DNA of 64,000 nucleotides from Amaurobius ferox (Eukaryota; Arthropoda; Arachnida; Araneae; Amaurobiidae). Below the pieces are notes generated by a model, which ran no database searches, was not told where the DNA came from, and saw only the letters and a list, made by a program, of their open reading frames with translations. A program made the position numbers and the translations under genes. Positions 45,743 through 57,115 of the stretch are shown here, piece after piece. Position 1 is the stretch's first letter, and each line of letters starts with the position of its first letter. The stretch spans positions 108,673,776-108,737,775 of the forward strand of contig OX578146.1 of the NCBI GenBank assembly GCA_951213105.1, in the 5' to 3' direction.

Positions 45743-46030
45743 ATATGCGGCCCGCGGGATTATAATGTTTTTCTGTAGAGGCCCGCAAGGTCATTTGGGT
45801 TGGCCACCCCTGCTCTAGCTATAGTCAATCTTGAGAAGACATTTCAAGAAAAAAATGTGTACCGAAAATAGAACACCATGTTTACATTCTTAATAAACTC
45901 TTCTATTCTCCTAGTATTTGATGCTGAATCTATATTAATTATTATCTAAGTTCTATCAATAACAGACCTTATGAAACAGATGTTTCAAGGCAACATTTTC
46001 CCCAAAACAATAGTATGACAACATTTTTGC

Positions 46031-46276
46031 CACCAACGAGATTGCGTTCTCATTGCAGACGGCAGCATCCACAGATTGGTTTCAAACTTATCATACTGCT
46101 GTCAGTATGAGATAGCCGATAATGATAACAAGAAAACCACAAATTTGAGAACTTCCATGGGAACGAACAAATTCAGTCTTACTACAAACTGACCTCAAAT
46201 TTCTCCAAAACTGAGCTCAGAAGACACAAGGATTCAATGATGCTGTTAACTGCAATAGAAACGCAATTTTAACTTT
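46031..46276. other. unassigned
   Basis: Begins with AACAATAGTATGACAACATT, also found in altered form after the R units at 60285. No gene recognised. Confidence 0.3.
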
Positions 46277-46560
46277 GAGTAGAAGCCGAAATAACCCAGT
46301 GGTTAAAGTGTTGGGATCGTACACGGTAGACCTGGGTTCGAGCACCGCCATCCAAAACTATCCCCGTGTCTAAGAGGCACGTGTCTAAGAGGCAGTATAG
46401 GCACGTTAAATCTGTAGGTCCGAAAGTCTATCCAAAAGGGGATGGGTTAAGGGAAGGATGGTACAGTTCCTGTGGTTACCACAACGTCTGATCTAAATTG
46501 AGTGGCACTATCCCGGCAGTTACAATACATTTTCGGGTAAGTTGGACACTTTGGGAACAC
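46277..46560 (+). mobile_element. S1-related SINE, diverged
   Basis: tRNA-like head AACCCAGTGGTTAAAGTGTT with B-box CTGGGTTCGAGCACC. Body GGCACGTTAAATCTGTAGGT, AAGGGAAGGATGGTACAG, TCTAAATTGAGTGGCAC. A short duplication of CACGTGTCTAAGAGGCA occurs at 46370-46400. The 3' tail is eroded. Confidence 0.7.
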
Positions 46561-46799
46561 CCCTATACACGGGTTCTCTAGTCATCCATCACCCCCTTTT
46601 AACCATAGTTTCGACAAGCAAACAACAAGATGATCAGCGAGCACAAAACTAAAAGAAAATATTTTAGAATTATTTTGGTAGATGTACTACAACCTCAAAT
46701 ACAGTGACGATTAGAGAAGTTTTTAGCTTCGCCCATCATTGATCAAATTAAAAGAACTCAAGAATACAGTGGAGTGACTTCTGCCATAAACAGGACGTT
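46561..46799. other. unassigned
   Basis: Nothing recognised. Confidence 0.3.
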
Positions 46800-47110
46800 A
46801 CATAAGGCCCTAAATTATACATTTTCCAAATTGCTTGCGATCATTTTATAATCCTCTTCGATATTTTGGGAATATGAAAACATGCCTGCGGGCTGGCTAT
46901 ACGTAGCTCTTGATGTTTGCTGTTTTTTTTTCAACAGATAAAAGGGGGGGGGGGATATATGTCAAGATGCTTTGACAGTTCGATGTTGTCTTGAAATGCA
47001 AGTCGACATTGAAATTTCATTTGTAATTCAGAAAGAAATGTTTTTCGAAAATAAGTTTTGATTGGCTGGATTAAGATTGTTGGTTAGGTTTAACTTTTTT
47101 TTCCAATAAA
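46800..47110. repeat. second copy of the 43920-44330 duplication
   Basis: See 43920-44330. This copy has a 9-10 G run at about 46946-46955. Confidence 0.6.
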
Positions 47111-47352
47111 GTAGCGTGTATCAATCAGTAAGACTGTCATGCTTTTTTTGTTTCAGCACAAAATACATTTTGAAGGGGCAAATGTATTTTAGACGAATAG
47201 AAATAGTTTTCCAACTAATTAGCTGTTTGTTCTACATGAAAATTATATTAAACAACTTGTATATAAATCTTTTAAAGACAAGGAAACAAATACTCTTAAA
47301 AAATTAAGTTCCACTTTTTTTTAAAACTTTGTTATAATAAACAAGAAAAATC
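47111..47352. other. unassigned AT-rich sequence
   Basis: No feature recognised. A 63-codon frame has no domain. Confidence 0.3.
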
Positions 47353-47476
47353 AATTAAGGCGAATAACGAAGATCAAAAGTGCCTGGCCATTTGAAAAAA
47401 AGAAAAAAAGAAAAAAAAAAAAAAAGAAGAGGGGGGTAAAAAAAAGAAAGAAAGAAGAAGAGGGGGGGGGGAAAGA
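47353..47476 (+). mobile_element. S2-like SINE 3' end with purine-rich tail
   Basis: AATTAAGGCGAATAACGAAG then AAAAGTGCCTGGCCATTTGA matches the 3' end of the SINE at 45482-45742. A long A/AAAG/G-rich tail follows and runs into family C copy 3. Confidence 0.6.
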
Positions 47477-48624
47477 AAGAAAGATCAATCATGCATAAAA
47501 CATTGATTATGAAACATTTTCCAACTGCAATGCAATTTTATTTAAACATCTCTAAAATGCGATACATTCAGCGGTAATATTTTTAAAATTATCACAATAC
47601 TACAATAATTTATTATATTTGAAAACTTCATTGAAAAAAAATGGACTTTATTCAAATGACGTCATTGAAATATAACGCCTGGCTCTCTATGAAAAAGCAG
47701 TAAAAATTTCATTCATAAACTTTTATTCTATTTCTTTCATTCATCACAATACTACAATAATTTATTTTACTTAAAAATTTAAAACCATGGAGGTAAAAGT
47801 AATTTAATTCTGTGCTTAAAACTTCACCGAAAAAGTCTGCTATAAAATCGTCTGTTCTCTATGTAAAGTCAATGACTGTTTCATTCATATCAACTATATT
47901 GCAGACTCCAGCGCTAAACAATTTTGCGTTAAAGAAATTCAGCAATTCTTATACAACTTATCTTACAGCTTGATGTGTTTATAATCTCCATAAGTGAAAA
48001 TTAGGCTTTGTTGTAGAAATAATCAAAGTTTGATGATCATTTAAACTCAAATATATTGTAATTGCGTTGTTTCACAACATTGATGCACAGAAATTAAGCA
48101 AAAATAAAGCGGTTTTAGGACAGACACAACACTAAATATAAATTAAAAAGAACTTTAAAAATCACGATTTTGACACAAGATGGATGCCATATTTTATTTT
48201 GAAGTGAGTCACGTGATCTCTTCATATAATGGGTGTAATTATTATTTTAATTTTTATTTAAAAAAAATACTGAATATATTTTTCTGAAAAATTCTTTTAT
48301 ATAATTTATGAGATAATTTGAATATTTCCTAAAACTTTCTAAGCAATTTGTGAATTTTAAACTCATTTAAAAAATGTTTGAAAAATTAGGTCCCATAGGG
48401 TTCAATGTATTTCATTTTTTCAACCCAGGTTCCATCAAAACTAATTGGGTGATATTATTCTTTTATATTCCCATAGATCCCTATAGACCGTCTGAACAAC
48501 ATACTAAAATTTCATTTTGATAACATTTTTACGGCAGTTAGCGATCGTGTTAACGGACAGAGAGACAGACAGACAGAATGAACAAAGTCATAAACACTTT
48601 TCAACTATGCTGTAAAGTGTTAAA
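47477..48624 (-). mobile_element. family C element, copy 3
   Basis: The left (3') end is GATCAATCATGCATAAAACA with TTGATTATG and AAACATTTTCCAAC. The right (5') end is AACACTTTTCAACTATGCTG then TAAAGTGTTAAA, with CAGACAGACAGACAG next to it. Same body as copies 1 and 2 without the 110-bp duplication. Confidence 0.85.
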
Positions 48625-48901
48625 AATTGACTCGGACAAGTTCTGTCCCATAGTCGATACTGTATTTTGTTATAGTATAGTATAAGTATACAAAGTGATC
48701 CACCTTTTAGATCACCCTTCAGATCATAGACTTCTGTAGAATTTGAAAAACTTTTCGACTCCCCCCCCCCCCCCCATTTTGTCCGTTCCTGGAAGAGAAA
48801 CCAAAATATCTTAGTTTTGTTAGATTTTATCCTGTTGTCCATAATATAAGACAAAGGTGTGCAAGTATTTAGCCTTCTAGGAAAGCTTTTATAGGGTTAA
48901 G

Positions 48902-48902
<1 letters not shown>
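48625..48902. other. unassigned; C run at 48760-48774
   Basis: Nothing else recognised. Confidence 0.3.
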
Positions 48903-48952
<50 letters not shown>

Positions 48953-48956
48953 TTTA
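48903..48956. repeat. (AT)n followed by T22
   Basis: Simple repeat: about 30 bp of AT and a run of about 22 T. Confidence 0.95.
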
Positions 48957-49094
48957 AATAACCCCATCTTCTCGGTCCGCAGAGGGATAATCTGGCTCTG
49001 TTAGATTCTGTACCGTCATCAATACTAAGTGTAAAAAGGTTGAACTTTATTCCGTCCCAACCTGGGGGATGGGAGTGGGGGCTTTTGAAACGTC

Positions 49095-49540
49095 TGAAAA
49101 GATGCATTAGATAATTATTGTATCATATCAATAACGCTTCACTATAAGCGACAATTATTATATCGTATCAATAACGATTTGCTATAATCGACAATTATTA
49201 TATCATATCAATAAAGCTTTGCTATAATCAACAATCATTATATCATATCAATAACGTTTTGCTATAATCGACAATTATATCGTATCAATAACGCTTCGTT
49301 ATAATCGACAGTTATTATATCGTATCAATATCTGTTTGCTATAATCGACAATTATATCGTATCAAATAACGAGTCGCTATAATAGACAATTATTATATCG
49401 TATCAAATAACGAGTCGCTATAATAGACAATTATTATATCGTATCAATATCTATTTGCTATAATCGACAATTATATCGTATCAAATAACGAGTCGCTATA
49501 ATCGACAATTATTATATCGTATCGTGTAGATATATATTAT
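49095..49540. repeat. ~40-bp minisatellite, about 11 units
   Basis: Unit CGACAATTATTATATCGTAT followed by CAATAACGCTTTGCTATAAT. Two unit types (…AACGAGTCGCTATAATAG and …ATCTATTTGCTATAATCG) alternate in the later half. Followed by an inverted ATCGTATCGTG / CACACGATACG pair at 49518-49552. Confidence 0.85.
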
Positions 49541-49552
49541 TCACACGATACG

Positions 49553-50105
49553 CTGTAATTGCATTAATTAATGCACAAGACAAAAAGGAATTAAAATCTG
49601 GTACTTACACAGAAGGAATGTTTCTCTGAATTATATGACTATAGCCACTTACCTAAAAAGATGAAATGAGTAGGTTAGACAAGGTATCAATGAATTTATT
49701 TAACTTTCAAATAATCATACGTGCAAATTTTAATTCACACACAATTTAACAAAATACGGCACTTTCTAATCTAGGTACGATTTATTTCACTTCACAGAAT
49801 ATTTTGCATTTTGCATAATCCTACAAGCTTTTGTCTTTGTAATAAGGCACATTTTCTGTAAATATTTTTATAGAAAACAATTATTTTTAACTAGACTAGT
49901 ATAAGGCTGCACTCGTCTTTCTCATATACATTTATATTTCATATATTGTGTAGATCCAACTATCATATAACTAAATTAGTATCATATTACATACAATCAG
50001 TATCAGAATCAGTATCATATCTTTTGATCAGAGCTAGCTCTCTCAAGTTATTCTTAGTAATGAATATCCTAGAAACGGGGTAGCATATATAAAAAATATT
50101 CTGTA
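49553..50105. other. unassigned AT-rich sequence
   Basis: No feature recognised. Confidence 0.3.
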
Positions 50106-50999
50106 TCTATCTATCTGTATAAATAAAATTGAAAATTCTTCTGTTTGTCTGTTAGTCTCATCATAACAGGAGAATGGATGTACCATGAAATTTTGATGAA
50201 ATGAAATTTTTGAGTAGCATTGAAATTCCACGAAATTTTAATGGGTAGCCTTAAAATGGTTGGTCTCACTTAAAATTTCATGAAATTTTGATGGGTAACC
50301 TTGGAATAGTCTCACTTAAAATTTAAAGTCTGTCCTTTTGTCTGTCTATATTCATGTCCTGAGTGTTTTCTCACTGTGACCGTGACCCAATGGTTATAGA
50401 AGATATCTCCAAACAAACAGGACCCAATCGTTATTCGAGTCTCCAAACAAACGCGGCTTGATCATTTGTTGAACCTCTCTACAATAAATGCAATTCAAAA
50501 TCCGATAACGTGACCCTAACATTGTTTGTGCCTCTATCTCTAAAATTATGTCAGCTTTACAAATTAAGAAAATAAAAAAATGCCTTTTAATCTGCAGACA
50601 ATATTAAAAAGATAAAAGTTTTATTTCTTCTTCTTTTTTTTATCGTCTGTCATATATTACCATATATTTGCATGTATTTTTTTAACAGCGACGCAGTCTA
50701 TAAAGAAATCATTGTTTAATTGCCTAACGCAGTCTACAAAGAAGACATTGTTTAATTTCAAAATTGTTATTATGTATATAAGTAAAATAGTAAGTTACGC
50801 TTCTATGTACCTGTTTCTATCTCAGCACGGGAGAACTCGCTTATTTTTCTTTCAGTGAGAATTATTAAAAAATTTCAAAAAGAAAGATTCCAAATGTTAA
50901 AAATGTTCACCGTAAATTGTGAATTATTATATTATTTATTACATTATATTATTCATCACATTATTCATTATTCAGTACGAAGAACGGGTATACAGCTAG
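50106..50999 (+). mobile_element. Helitron-like element, probable
   Basis: Starts TCTATCTATCTGTATAAATA and ends ACGGGTATACAGCTAG (CTAG at 50996-50999), a typical Helitron 3' end with an eroded hairpin around TACGAAGAACGGGTA. The 5' block CTGTTTGTCTGTTAGTCTCA, CATAACAGGAGAATGG, CATGAAATTTTGATG follows the same order as in families A and C. The CTAG is followed by C and not T, so the 3' junction is not perfect. Confidence 0.55.
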
Positions 51000-51500
51000 C
51001 ACACATTCGTTTTTATAAAATTTATTTGATTCTATTGCATTCATAAAACTTTTCTTGAATTGCTTCCTAAAGAAGCTAAGTTGATAACAAATTGGCGTCT
51101 GTGATGAGTTAATTGGCTGCACTTGGCAGGTTTATGTTAATATTTACTAATTTAAAACCATTTGCATTCGATCAGGTGTAGTTAGGAATTAGGAAAGGGA
51201 GAAGTTTATGACTAAATTACAGGGATAAATTTCGCTTACTAATATGGACTCTTTAAAACTAATATAATTTTTGCCAATAAAATGGGGGGGGGGGGGAGGT
51301 TATGATACCAATGTCTATGATTATGAATCCGTATAGCACGGTACTAACAACTATCATTTTACGTTTAGTTGTTCCGTGTTTTTCCATGGGAAATAATGCT
51401 ATGGAAATGTTAAATTTGGAAAATTTTGTATTTAAAACATATGATTTACTGAAAATGCTACAAAGTTCTTGTTTTTTACATATGGAATTTACACATAAAA
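51000..51500. other. unassigned; G run at 51282-51293
   Basis: No gene recognised. Confidence 0.3.
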
Positions 51501-51640
51501 TTTCATAGTAGTATATGCATCGGTTCTTCAGTTATTGTCTCCATATCCTCACACATACATTTCCGAAATTGTTTCAAATGTAATAGTTTTAAAATGTGCT
51601 TTTTTCGCTTACATCTCAAATTTGTAAATTTTAGGGCAAA
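51501..51640 (-). mobile_element. family F 5'-region fragment leading into the tandem array
   Basis: Contains ATTTCATAGTAGTATATGCA and CTTCAGTTATTGTCTCCATA then CACACATACA, matching the inverted 5' block of F (compare 33065-33130). Confidence 0.45.
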
Positions 51641-52565
51641 CAGTGCTTTTCTACACAGTAGTATGAAAAAGTAAAAAATCATAACTAGAATTTGAGAATT
51701 TCGGGGTAAACAATGCTTTTCTATACTATATGAGAAAGTAAACATCGTAACTCGAATTTGAAAACTCTCTGATAAACAATGCTTTTCTATACAGTAGTAT
51801 GAGAAAATAAAAATAATATCCAAAATTTGAAAATTTTGGGGCAAACAATGATTTTATACACAATAGTATGGGAAGAAAAAAATCATAACTAGAATTTGAG
51901 GATTTCGGGGTAAACAATGCTTTTCTATACTATATGAGAAAGTAAACATCGTAACTCGAATTTGAAAACTCTCTGATAAACAATGCTTTTCTATACAGTA
52001 GTATGAGAAAATAAAAATAATATCCAAAATTTGAAAATTTTGGGGCAAACAATGATTTTATACACAATAGTATGGGAAAGAAAAAATCATAACTAGAATT
52101 TGAGAATTTCGGGGTAAACAATGCTTTTCTATACTGTAGTATGAGAAAGTAAACATCGTAACTCGAATTTGAAAACTCTCGGATATACAATGATTTTCTA
52201 TACAGTAGTATGAGAAAATAAAAATAATATCCAAAATTTGAAAATTTTGAGGCAAACAATGATTTTCTACACAGTAGTATGGGAAAGAAAAAAAATCATA
52301 ACTAGAATTTGAGGATTTCGGGGTAAACAATGCTTTTCTATACTATATGAGAAAGTAAACATCGTAACTCGAGTTTGAAAACTTTCGGATAAACAATGCT
52401 TTTCTATAGTAGTATGAGAAAATAAAAATCATATCCCGAATTTGAAAATTTGGGGGTAAACAATATTTTTTTAGACACTTGCATGAAAATGTAAAAATTG
52501 TAACTCGAATTTGAAAATTTTGGGTTGCTTTTCTATATACACTAGTATAAGAACGTAAAAATCAT
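51641..52565. repeat. higher-order tandem array, ~68-bp monomers in ~204-bp units
   Basis: The monomer is AACTCGAATTTGAAAA..TT.GGG.AAACAATGCTTTTCTATAC..AGTAGTATGAGAAA. Three monomer types alternate so that identical types recur every 204-209 bp (for example ATAACTAGAA at 51681, 51885, 52089 and 52298). About thirteen monomers. The monomer resembles the F head region (CTCGAATTCGAAAA, TTTATACAACAGTATAAGAG). The minus-strand frames through it are artefacts. Confidence 0.85.
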
Positions 52566-53055
52566 AATTTTATCTTTTTAACGCTGAATATGCCTGCCAT
52601 ACGTAGCTTTTTTTAATTGATTATTAAAAAACACAAAAAATATATTTTTGCCTACCCTTGTATACTAACGGGTAATCTGTCGCTAGCCTAGTTGAGTATG
52701 ACTCAACGCCAAAGAAAAGGTGAGGAATGACAGGGGATTGTGGATTCATTTCCCTGCGGGTTTATTTATATCAGGGAGGTGTTGTGCAGGAAAGCGATAC
52801 GACACACAAAAGAAAGGGATGCACGAAAGAGAAGGATGCCATAATATAAAACTACAGAGTAACTGAAGAAAACAATAAAAAAGTGTGTCACGAAACCAAA
52901 TTTTGCTTACTTAACGAAATACTTCTGCAAACAGACAGAGCCCGTACGGATAGTCCATAATCAAAGCTTCTTGGAAAAAGCTGTTCAACAAGGACTTGAA
53001 AATAATATTTTGTTATATAATATGTAAACCTGTTTTATGGTATTAGTACGTGGAT
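52566..53055. other. unassigned; weak Helitron-like end at 52660-52695
   Basis: CTAACGGGTAATCTGTCGCT then AGCCTAGT resembles a degraded Helitron terminus. The remainder is unassigned. Confidence 0.3.
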
Positions 53056-53960
53056 AATGTTTTCATCATATGGAATTATAAGCTTGACAATTTTAAAAAT
53101 CTTCTTGCTGCTGTTAATAATTTCTACGCCTCTATTAATTTTAATGTTGAATATAAAAGTGACGGATATCTTTCTCGGTGTTATTGTTTCTCGCGGTATT
53201 AACACTTCTCTTACTTCTGTTTATTGTAAACGTACTTATTTTAAGTCTTGTATTCCTACCAATTCCTTTTATCCTGTTTCCTCTTAAGAAAGCTGCTTTT
53301 GATGCCTATTTTAATAGAGCCTTCAATGCTTGTTTTTCAATCAAATGTTTAACAGATGAAATTCCTTTTATCTTCCAGCTAGGGTATGAAGCTTTTTTTT
53401 TTCTTATTTTTATTTTCTTTATTCTTTATTCGTATAACTTTATATATAAAATCAATTCTCGCGTTCGCTTTTCCCTGTCCCGCTCTTGCCCCATCTTCTG
53501 TTCATTACCATTCAGATTCCTTATAATCCTAAAATCTTTCGCCCTTTGGTTCGGTTTTGTTCTGAATTCAATTTTAAATCTGTCCATTTCACAATTTTTT
53601 TTTCCATTTTCAGTCGTAACCGCACTGATATTTTTAAATGAAATTCTTTAAATCAAACCGGGGTGTATGTAGTCCCCCTTGTCTCGCACAATAACATTTT
53701 TAAATTTTATATAGGTAGCACAAAGAAAAACTTATTAGATTGTCCGAACATTCTCGTGACATTAAAAACAAAAACACTTTCTACTGCTTTATCTCAAACT
53801 GTTATTATTGAAAGTGCTACCTCCCTGTTTGACAAAACTTTTCCTTTTACCTGCTGTAATAACCTCCGGAACATTCAGCTTTCTGATTCTATTATTATTT
53901 ATTTATATCACGATTCTATTTGGAATAATGACCCAGTTCCAAATCTTAGTTTTGCTTAGA
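53056..53960 (+). pseudogene. Penelope-like retroelement, 3' part (RT end and GIY-YIG region), broken
   Basis: Homology to the C-terminal part of Penelope-like polyproteins is spread over frames. In 53178-53651 the segment KKAAFDAYFNRAFN (residues 37-50) and TDEIPFIFQLGYE (59-71) match the region after the reverse transcriptase core. In 53663-53959 YVVPLVSHNNIFKFYIGSTK (residues 2-21) followed by KNLL is a GIY-YIG-type endonuclease start, continuing after a frameshift as LSEHSRDIKN. Later FDKTFPFT.CNN fits the end of that domain. Several frame changes show it is dead. The RT catalytic core lies outside or is destroyed. Confidence 0.6.
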
Positions 53961-54148
53961 ATTTAATACTTGACTCTATAAGGGTCAAACCACTATCCAC
54001 GCAATTATTTAAAAAGTGCTCTCTTTTCCCCCTGTTTCCATTTATTTTTCATTTTCTCTTGTGCTCTTTAAGTTTAAAGTTTTATATACTATACCCCTTT
54101 ATATAATTCTTATTAGATCTGTTTTTGCTTCTTCGCTAACTACAATAT

Positions 54149-54538
54149 TGTTAAGACATATCTTCTGGAATCGTGGGTGTGCGCTCAAGATACAAGAATG
54201 ATTCTAAATTTCTGGATATATAACTAACACGTTTATTCACAAACACGGTGTAAACAGGATCAATAAACACTTAAAACAACACTTAAATGCTTCATTAAGT
54301 TTACAAAGAGAAACCTAAATTTACCTAAAATTCGAAAATGGCTCTTTTAAAATTTAAATAAAGACATCTACGATCGAGCTATATTTTCACCGAAATAAAA
54401 ACGAGCCAATTCATGATGCTAAATACAGTGGCACATCGGTACGTTATGCTTTATTGTAGTGGCTTCGTGGTGTTTAGAATTGCAACGTAGCTATTTCATG
54501 ACGTTCATAATGCCAGTGTAACTGTTTATGTCTTAACA
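54149..54538 (-). repeat. solo-LTR-like unit with 12-bp inverted ends
   Basis: Begins TGTTAAGACATA and ends TATGTCTTAACA, perfect 12-bp inverted ends with TG...CA. Minus strand: GTGAATAAACGTGTTAGTT (polyadenylation-like AATAAA) and TCCAGAAATTTAGAATC, shared with the LTRs at 41633 and 54558. Confidence 0.6.
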
Positions 54539-54557
54539 TGACTCTACATTTTCTTAC

Positions 54558-55000
54558 TGTTAAGGAGTATCCTCTGCTTCGTGGGTGTGCAATCAAGACA
54601 CAAGAATGAGTTCAAATTTCTGGATAACTAAGACGTTTATTCACAGCTTAAACAGGAACAATATACAGTAAAACAAGCCTAAAATGCTGCACTCATTTCA
54701 CAAAATAACCGATACTATTCTCAAAACATTGACAAAAATTACAATTCAATGTAGCTCGTATCAAGTTAACTGCTTTCCAACTGAGTGATGACTCCTTTTA
54801 TGGACTCTCTGTAGAAACTTCTGGAAATGTCTCATATCTCGTAGAATATCGGCTATTTCGAAATGTTTTTCGAACCTTTAAAATGTCGCCAAATTGGCGA
54901 TAAATTGCCAAATCTGGCAACCCTCTTCTGAAATTCAGCATGTGGCAACCGTAGATTCACGTCATAGCAAATGTTGCCTGTATGGGTGTTTTCTCCACCT
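54558..55000 (-). repeat. LTR-like unit, same family as 41633-42060
   Basis: The left end TGTTAAGGAGTATCC is the inverted 3' end. AATAAACGTC is near 54635 (minus), TCCATAAAAGGAGTCATCAC near 54795 (TATA region), and TTGGCGATAAATTGCC and GGCAACC words at 54880-54960 correspond to the 5' half. The 5' end is not sharply defined. Confidence 0.55.
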
Positions 55001-56420
55001 TGTTTTCAAAAGATACTCCAGAGCATTTTACACGTTCATAACAATATACAAATTTCAGTTCGTATTCAGTTTTGTATAGATTTCCTACGTAATGGTGCTT
55101 TTCTCGATGTCTTCTGATGAAGGGCATCGGATGCTCACAAGCGCAAAAGATCTTTTATTTTGTGTTTTTATGCAATGAATTGCGAAAATAACACTTTTAC
55201 ATTTCAGTGGTTTTAGCTGCTTAACCGTGGACGTGTCGCCATTTTATTTTACTTATATAAATAATTTAAAGAATCTAATGCGGCTTCAAAACGAATAACA
55301 CACACTTCAGACAAAAATGGCAGATTCGCTACCTGCTTTCTTCCAGAAGTAAGAGTAAACCTTAATACCACCCCTTCGATATTCAGGCGCACACTTGACC
55401 ATAAGTATCAAAATCGGAGAAAAGCAAACAAGATCGATGACCCTCGGGGAGGTCCCAGAGTAGAAAAAGCTGTTCCATCTTTCAAATTTAGAAGGCGACT
55501 TTACGAAAGCTCCGAGAACATAAAATTATATCGAAAAACGAATTCGACTTAGAAAAGGAAAACTTGTAATCCAGTCGCTACTGAAAGTAGATAGCAGTGC
55601 ACAGAAAGACATGGATTTGGAATCTTCAGAAAGAAGGAATAGTTTTCTAAACCATTCAGTTATTTTTATTCGTTTATTATTTAAATGACGGCATTTATGC
55701 TAGCTCAGCGAGGGAAAAAGATTGTTCAGACATCGGAAATACAATTCAAATGGTTTGTGTTACGTTTGGAATGGTTTGAATAAATAATAGTTTATCCTAA
55801 TGCTGTTCGATTCTCATTTTCATATATTTTTACGATTGGAAATCGGTGTCTACACAAATCTGCTGCAAGAAATAGCTCAATGTATTAAATATACAAAAGA
55901 TGATATGGCTCTTGCGCTCGAAAAATCGTCTGCTCGATAGTTTATTAGAAAATGACAAAATTTTGGCTGAATATTGACTTTTAAGTTCATAACTTTCAAA
56001 CAAACTCGAATTAAAAAAAAAATTTTTTCGACGAGGCGTATCGTCCCAGAAGTTCAGCTACCCCTATACCAAATTCCGCGTATGTCCGAAGCTTCGATTT
56101 TTGCCACAGAAGACACAGACAGACGTCTTCTCTTATTATGTTGGATGAGAATATCTAATGGAGGCTCATACTTCAAATTTATTTTAATATTAAACTTTAA
56201 ATTTAGAAACTTTTTTGAAATTTTAAAACAAAATATTTTATGTAATTAACCAATAAAGTAATAAACAGGTTAATTGCCTAAATAATTCTATTCTCCGACG
56301 TATGCCATAATTATTCTATTTCTCCGAGATAAGGCCATAATTATTCTATTTCTCCGAGATAAGGCTTGATTATGACAATTTTCTTGTTTCTGTTTTGCTT
56401 CTTTTCTATCAGTTGAGTTC
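55001..56420. other. mostly unassigned; degraded hammerhead-like word at 55114-55145
   Basis: CTGATGA, an A, then the hairpin GGGCAT-CGG-ATGCTC, followed by ACAAGCGC where GAAA would be expected: a degenerate relative of the motif at 24383. The segment 55300-55560 has weak similarity to 58195-58450 (GGCGCACACTTGACCATAAG versus GCGCCCACTTGACCAATA). Near 56290-56365 ATTCTATTTCTCCGAGATAA repeats two to three times. The rest is unassigned. Confidence 0.4.
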
Positions 56421-56695
56421 ATATATTCTGCATTTTACTTACTTTTTCTTATTTGCTCATTAAGTTCACATTTCCTCGATTTTCTCATTTTTCCTTCACT
56501 TTACTTCTCTGTCGTCCCACTAGGTAGCGCTACTGTATCGGGTTCTGGTGTTTAGCCAATTTCTGTTTGGCCGGTTTAGTCTGCGCCCACTTATGCGTTC
56601 TGGTCCCAACGTGTGACACTGAAGAAGAAAATCCAATAATCTACAGAACGTGTGTATGCTTAATTATCTTTATTTGTGTAGCATTTTACGTTGGG
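56421..56695 (+). mobile_element. repeat H, copy 2
   Basis: Partner of 24345-24615: ATATTCTGCATTTTACTTAC, CCCACTAGGTAGCGCTACTG, TTTAGCCAATTTCTGTTTGG and GACACTGAAGAAGAAAATCC. The hammerhead-like motif at 56616-56659 has lost its GAAA (GAAC) and the stem II match, so it looks inactive. The trailing GTGTGTATGC is kept. Confidence 0.55.
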
Positions 56696-56987
56696 ATCCA
56701 GTTTATTATTGACTGTGCCAAAGGCGTAGCAAGAGGAAGGGGGGGGGGGGGTCAGATGAGAGCATCTGCCCCAGAGAGCCAATCAATGGGAGCGTCCCAG
56801 AATTGGGCACGACACTGAAGAAAATCATTTTTTAAAAGAGAGGCACGCCAATTTTAATAAGTTTTATTTTGTGAAATTTCAAATTTTAATAAATTTAATT
56901 TCTGTAAAAATTACTGAAAAGTAAAATCTTTGTTAAAATCGTAAAATAAAACAATAAATGATACCATTACTTATTTGTTTTAATGCA
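56696..56987. other. unassigned; G run at 56738-56747
   Basis: Nothing else recognised. Confidence 0.3.
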
Positions 56988-57115
56988 TGTTTTTAACCAA
57001 TATTTTACTTTTTAGCTTTTTTATACTTTTGCTTTGTTGTTCGACCAATGCTGTTTTTAACCAATATTTTACTTTTTAGCTTTTTTATACTTTTGCTTTG
57101 TTGTTCGACCGATGC
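56988..57115. repeat. 64-bp tandem duplication
   Basis: Two nearly identical units, each TGTTTTTAACCAATATTTTA ... TTTGCTTTGTTGTTCGACC. Confidence 0.9.

Larger units (their letters stand above)
44757..45812 (+). mobile_element. hAT transposon, internally deleted, 8-bp target duplication
   Basis: Terminal inverted repeats are CAGGGGTGGCCAACCC at the left and GGGTTGGCCACCCCTG at the right, with GCGGCCCG-rich subterminal words. A perfect 8-bp duplication CTCTAGCT flanks it (44749-44756 and 45813-45820). Related R units without insertion supply the pre-insertion site. It holds a transposase C-terminal fragment and a nested SINE. Confidence 0.95.
44400..46030 (+). repeat. family R cluster containing a hAT insertion
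   Basis: Units at about 44470-44640 and 44640-44756, continued at 45813 after the hAT, then one more to 46020. An upstream leader TTTTGCATACTTATTTCGTG is shared with 59545-59570, so a larger block was duplicated between the two loci. Confidence 0.7.

Noticed and set aside
49095..49540. CRISPR-like array
   Set aside because: Whole units repeat with no unique spacers, and the genome is eukaryotic. It is a minisatellite.
51503..52330. Several minus-strand frames with repeated KFSNFGYYF-like segments, looking like a repeat protein
   Set aside because: They read a 68-bp tandem array whose monomer is not a multiple of three, so frames shift between units. No start or domain.
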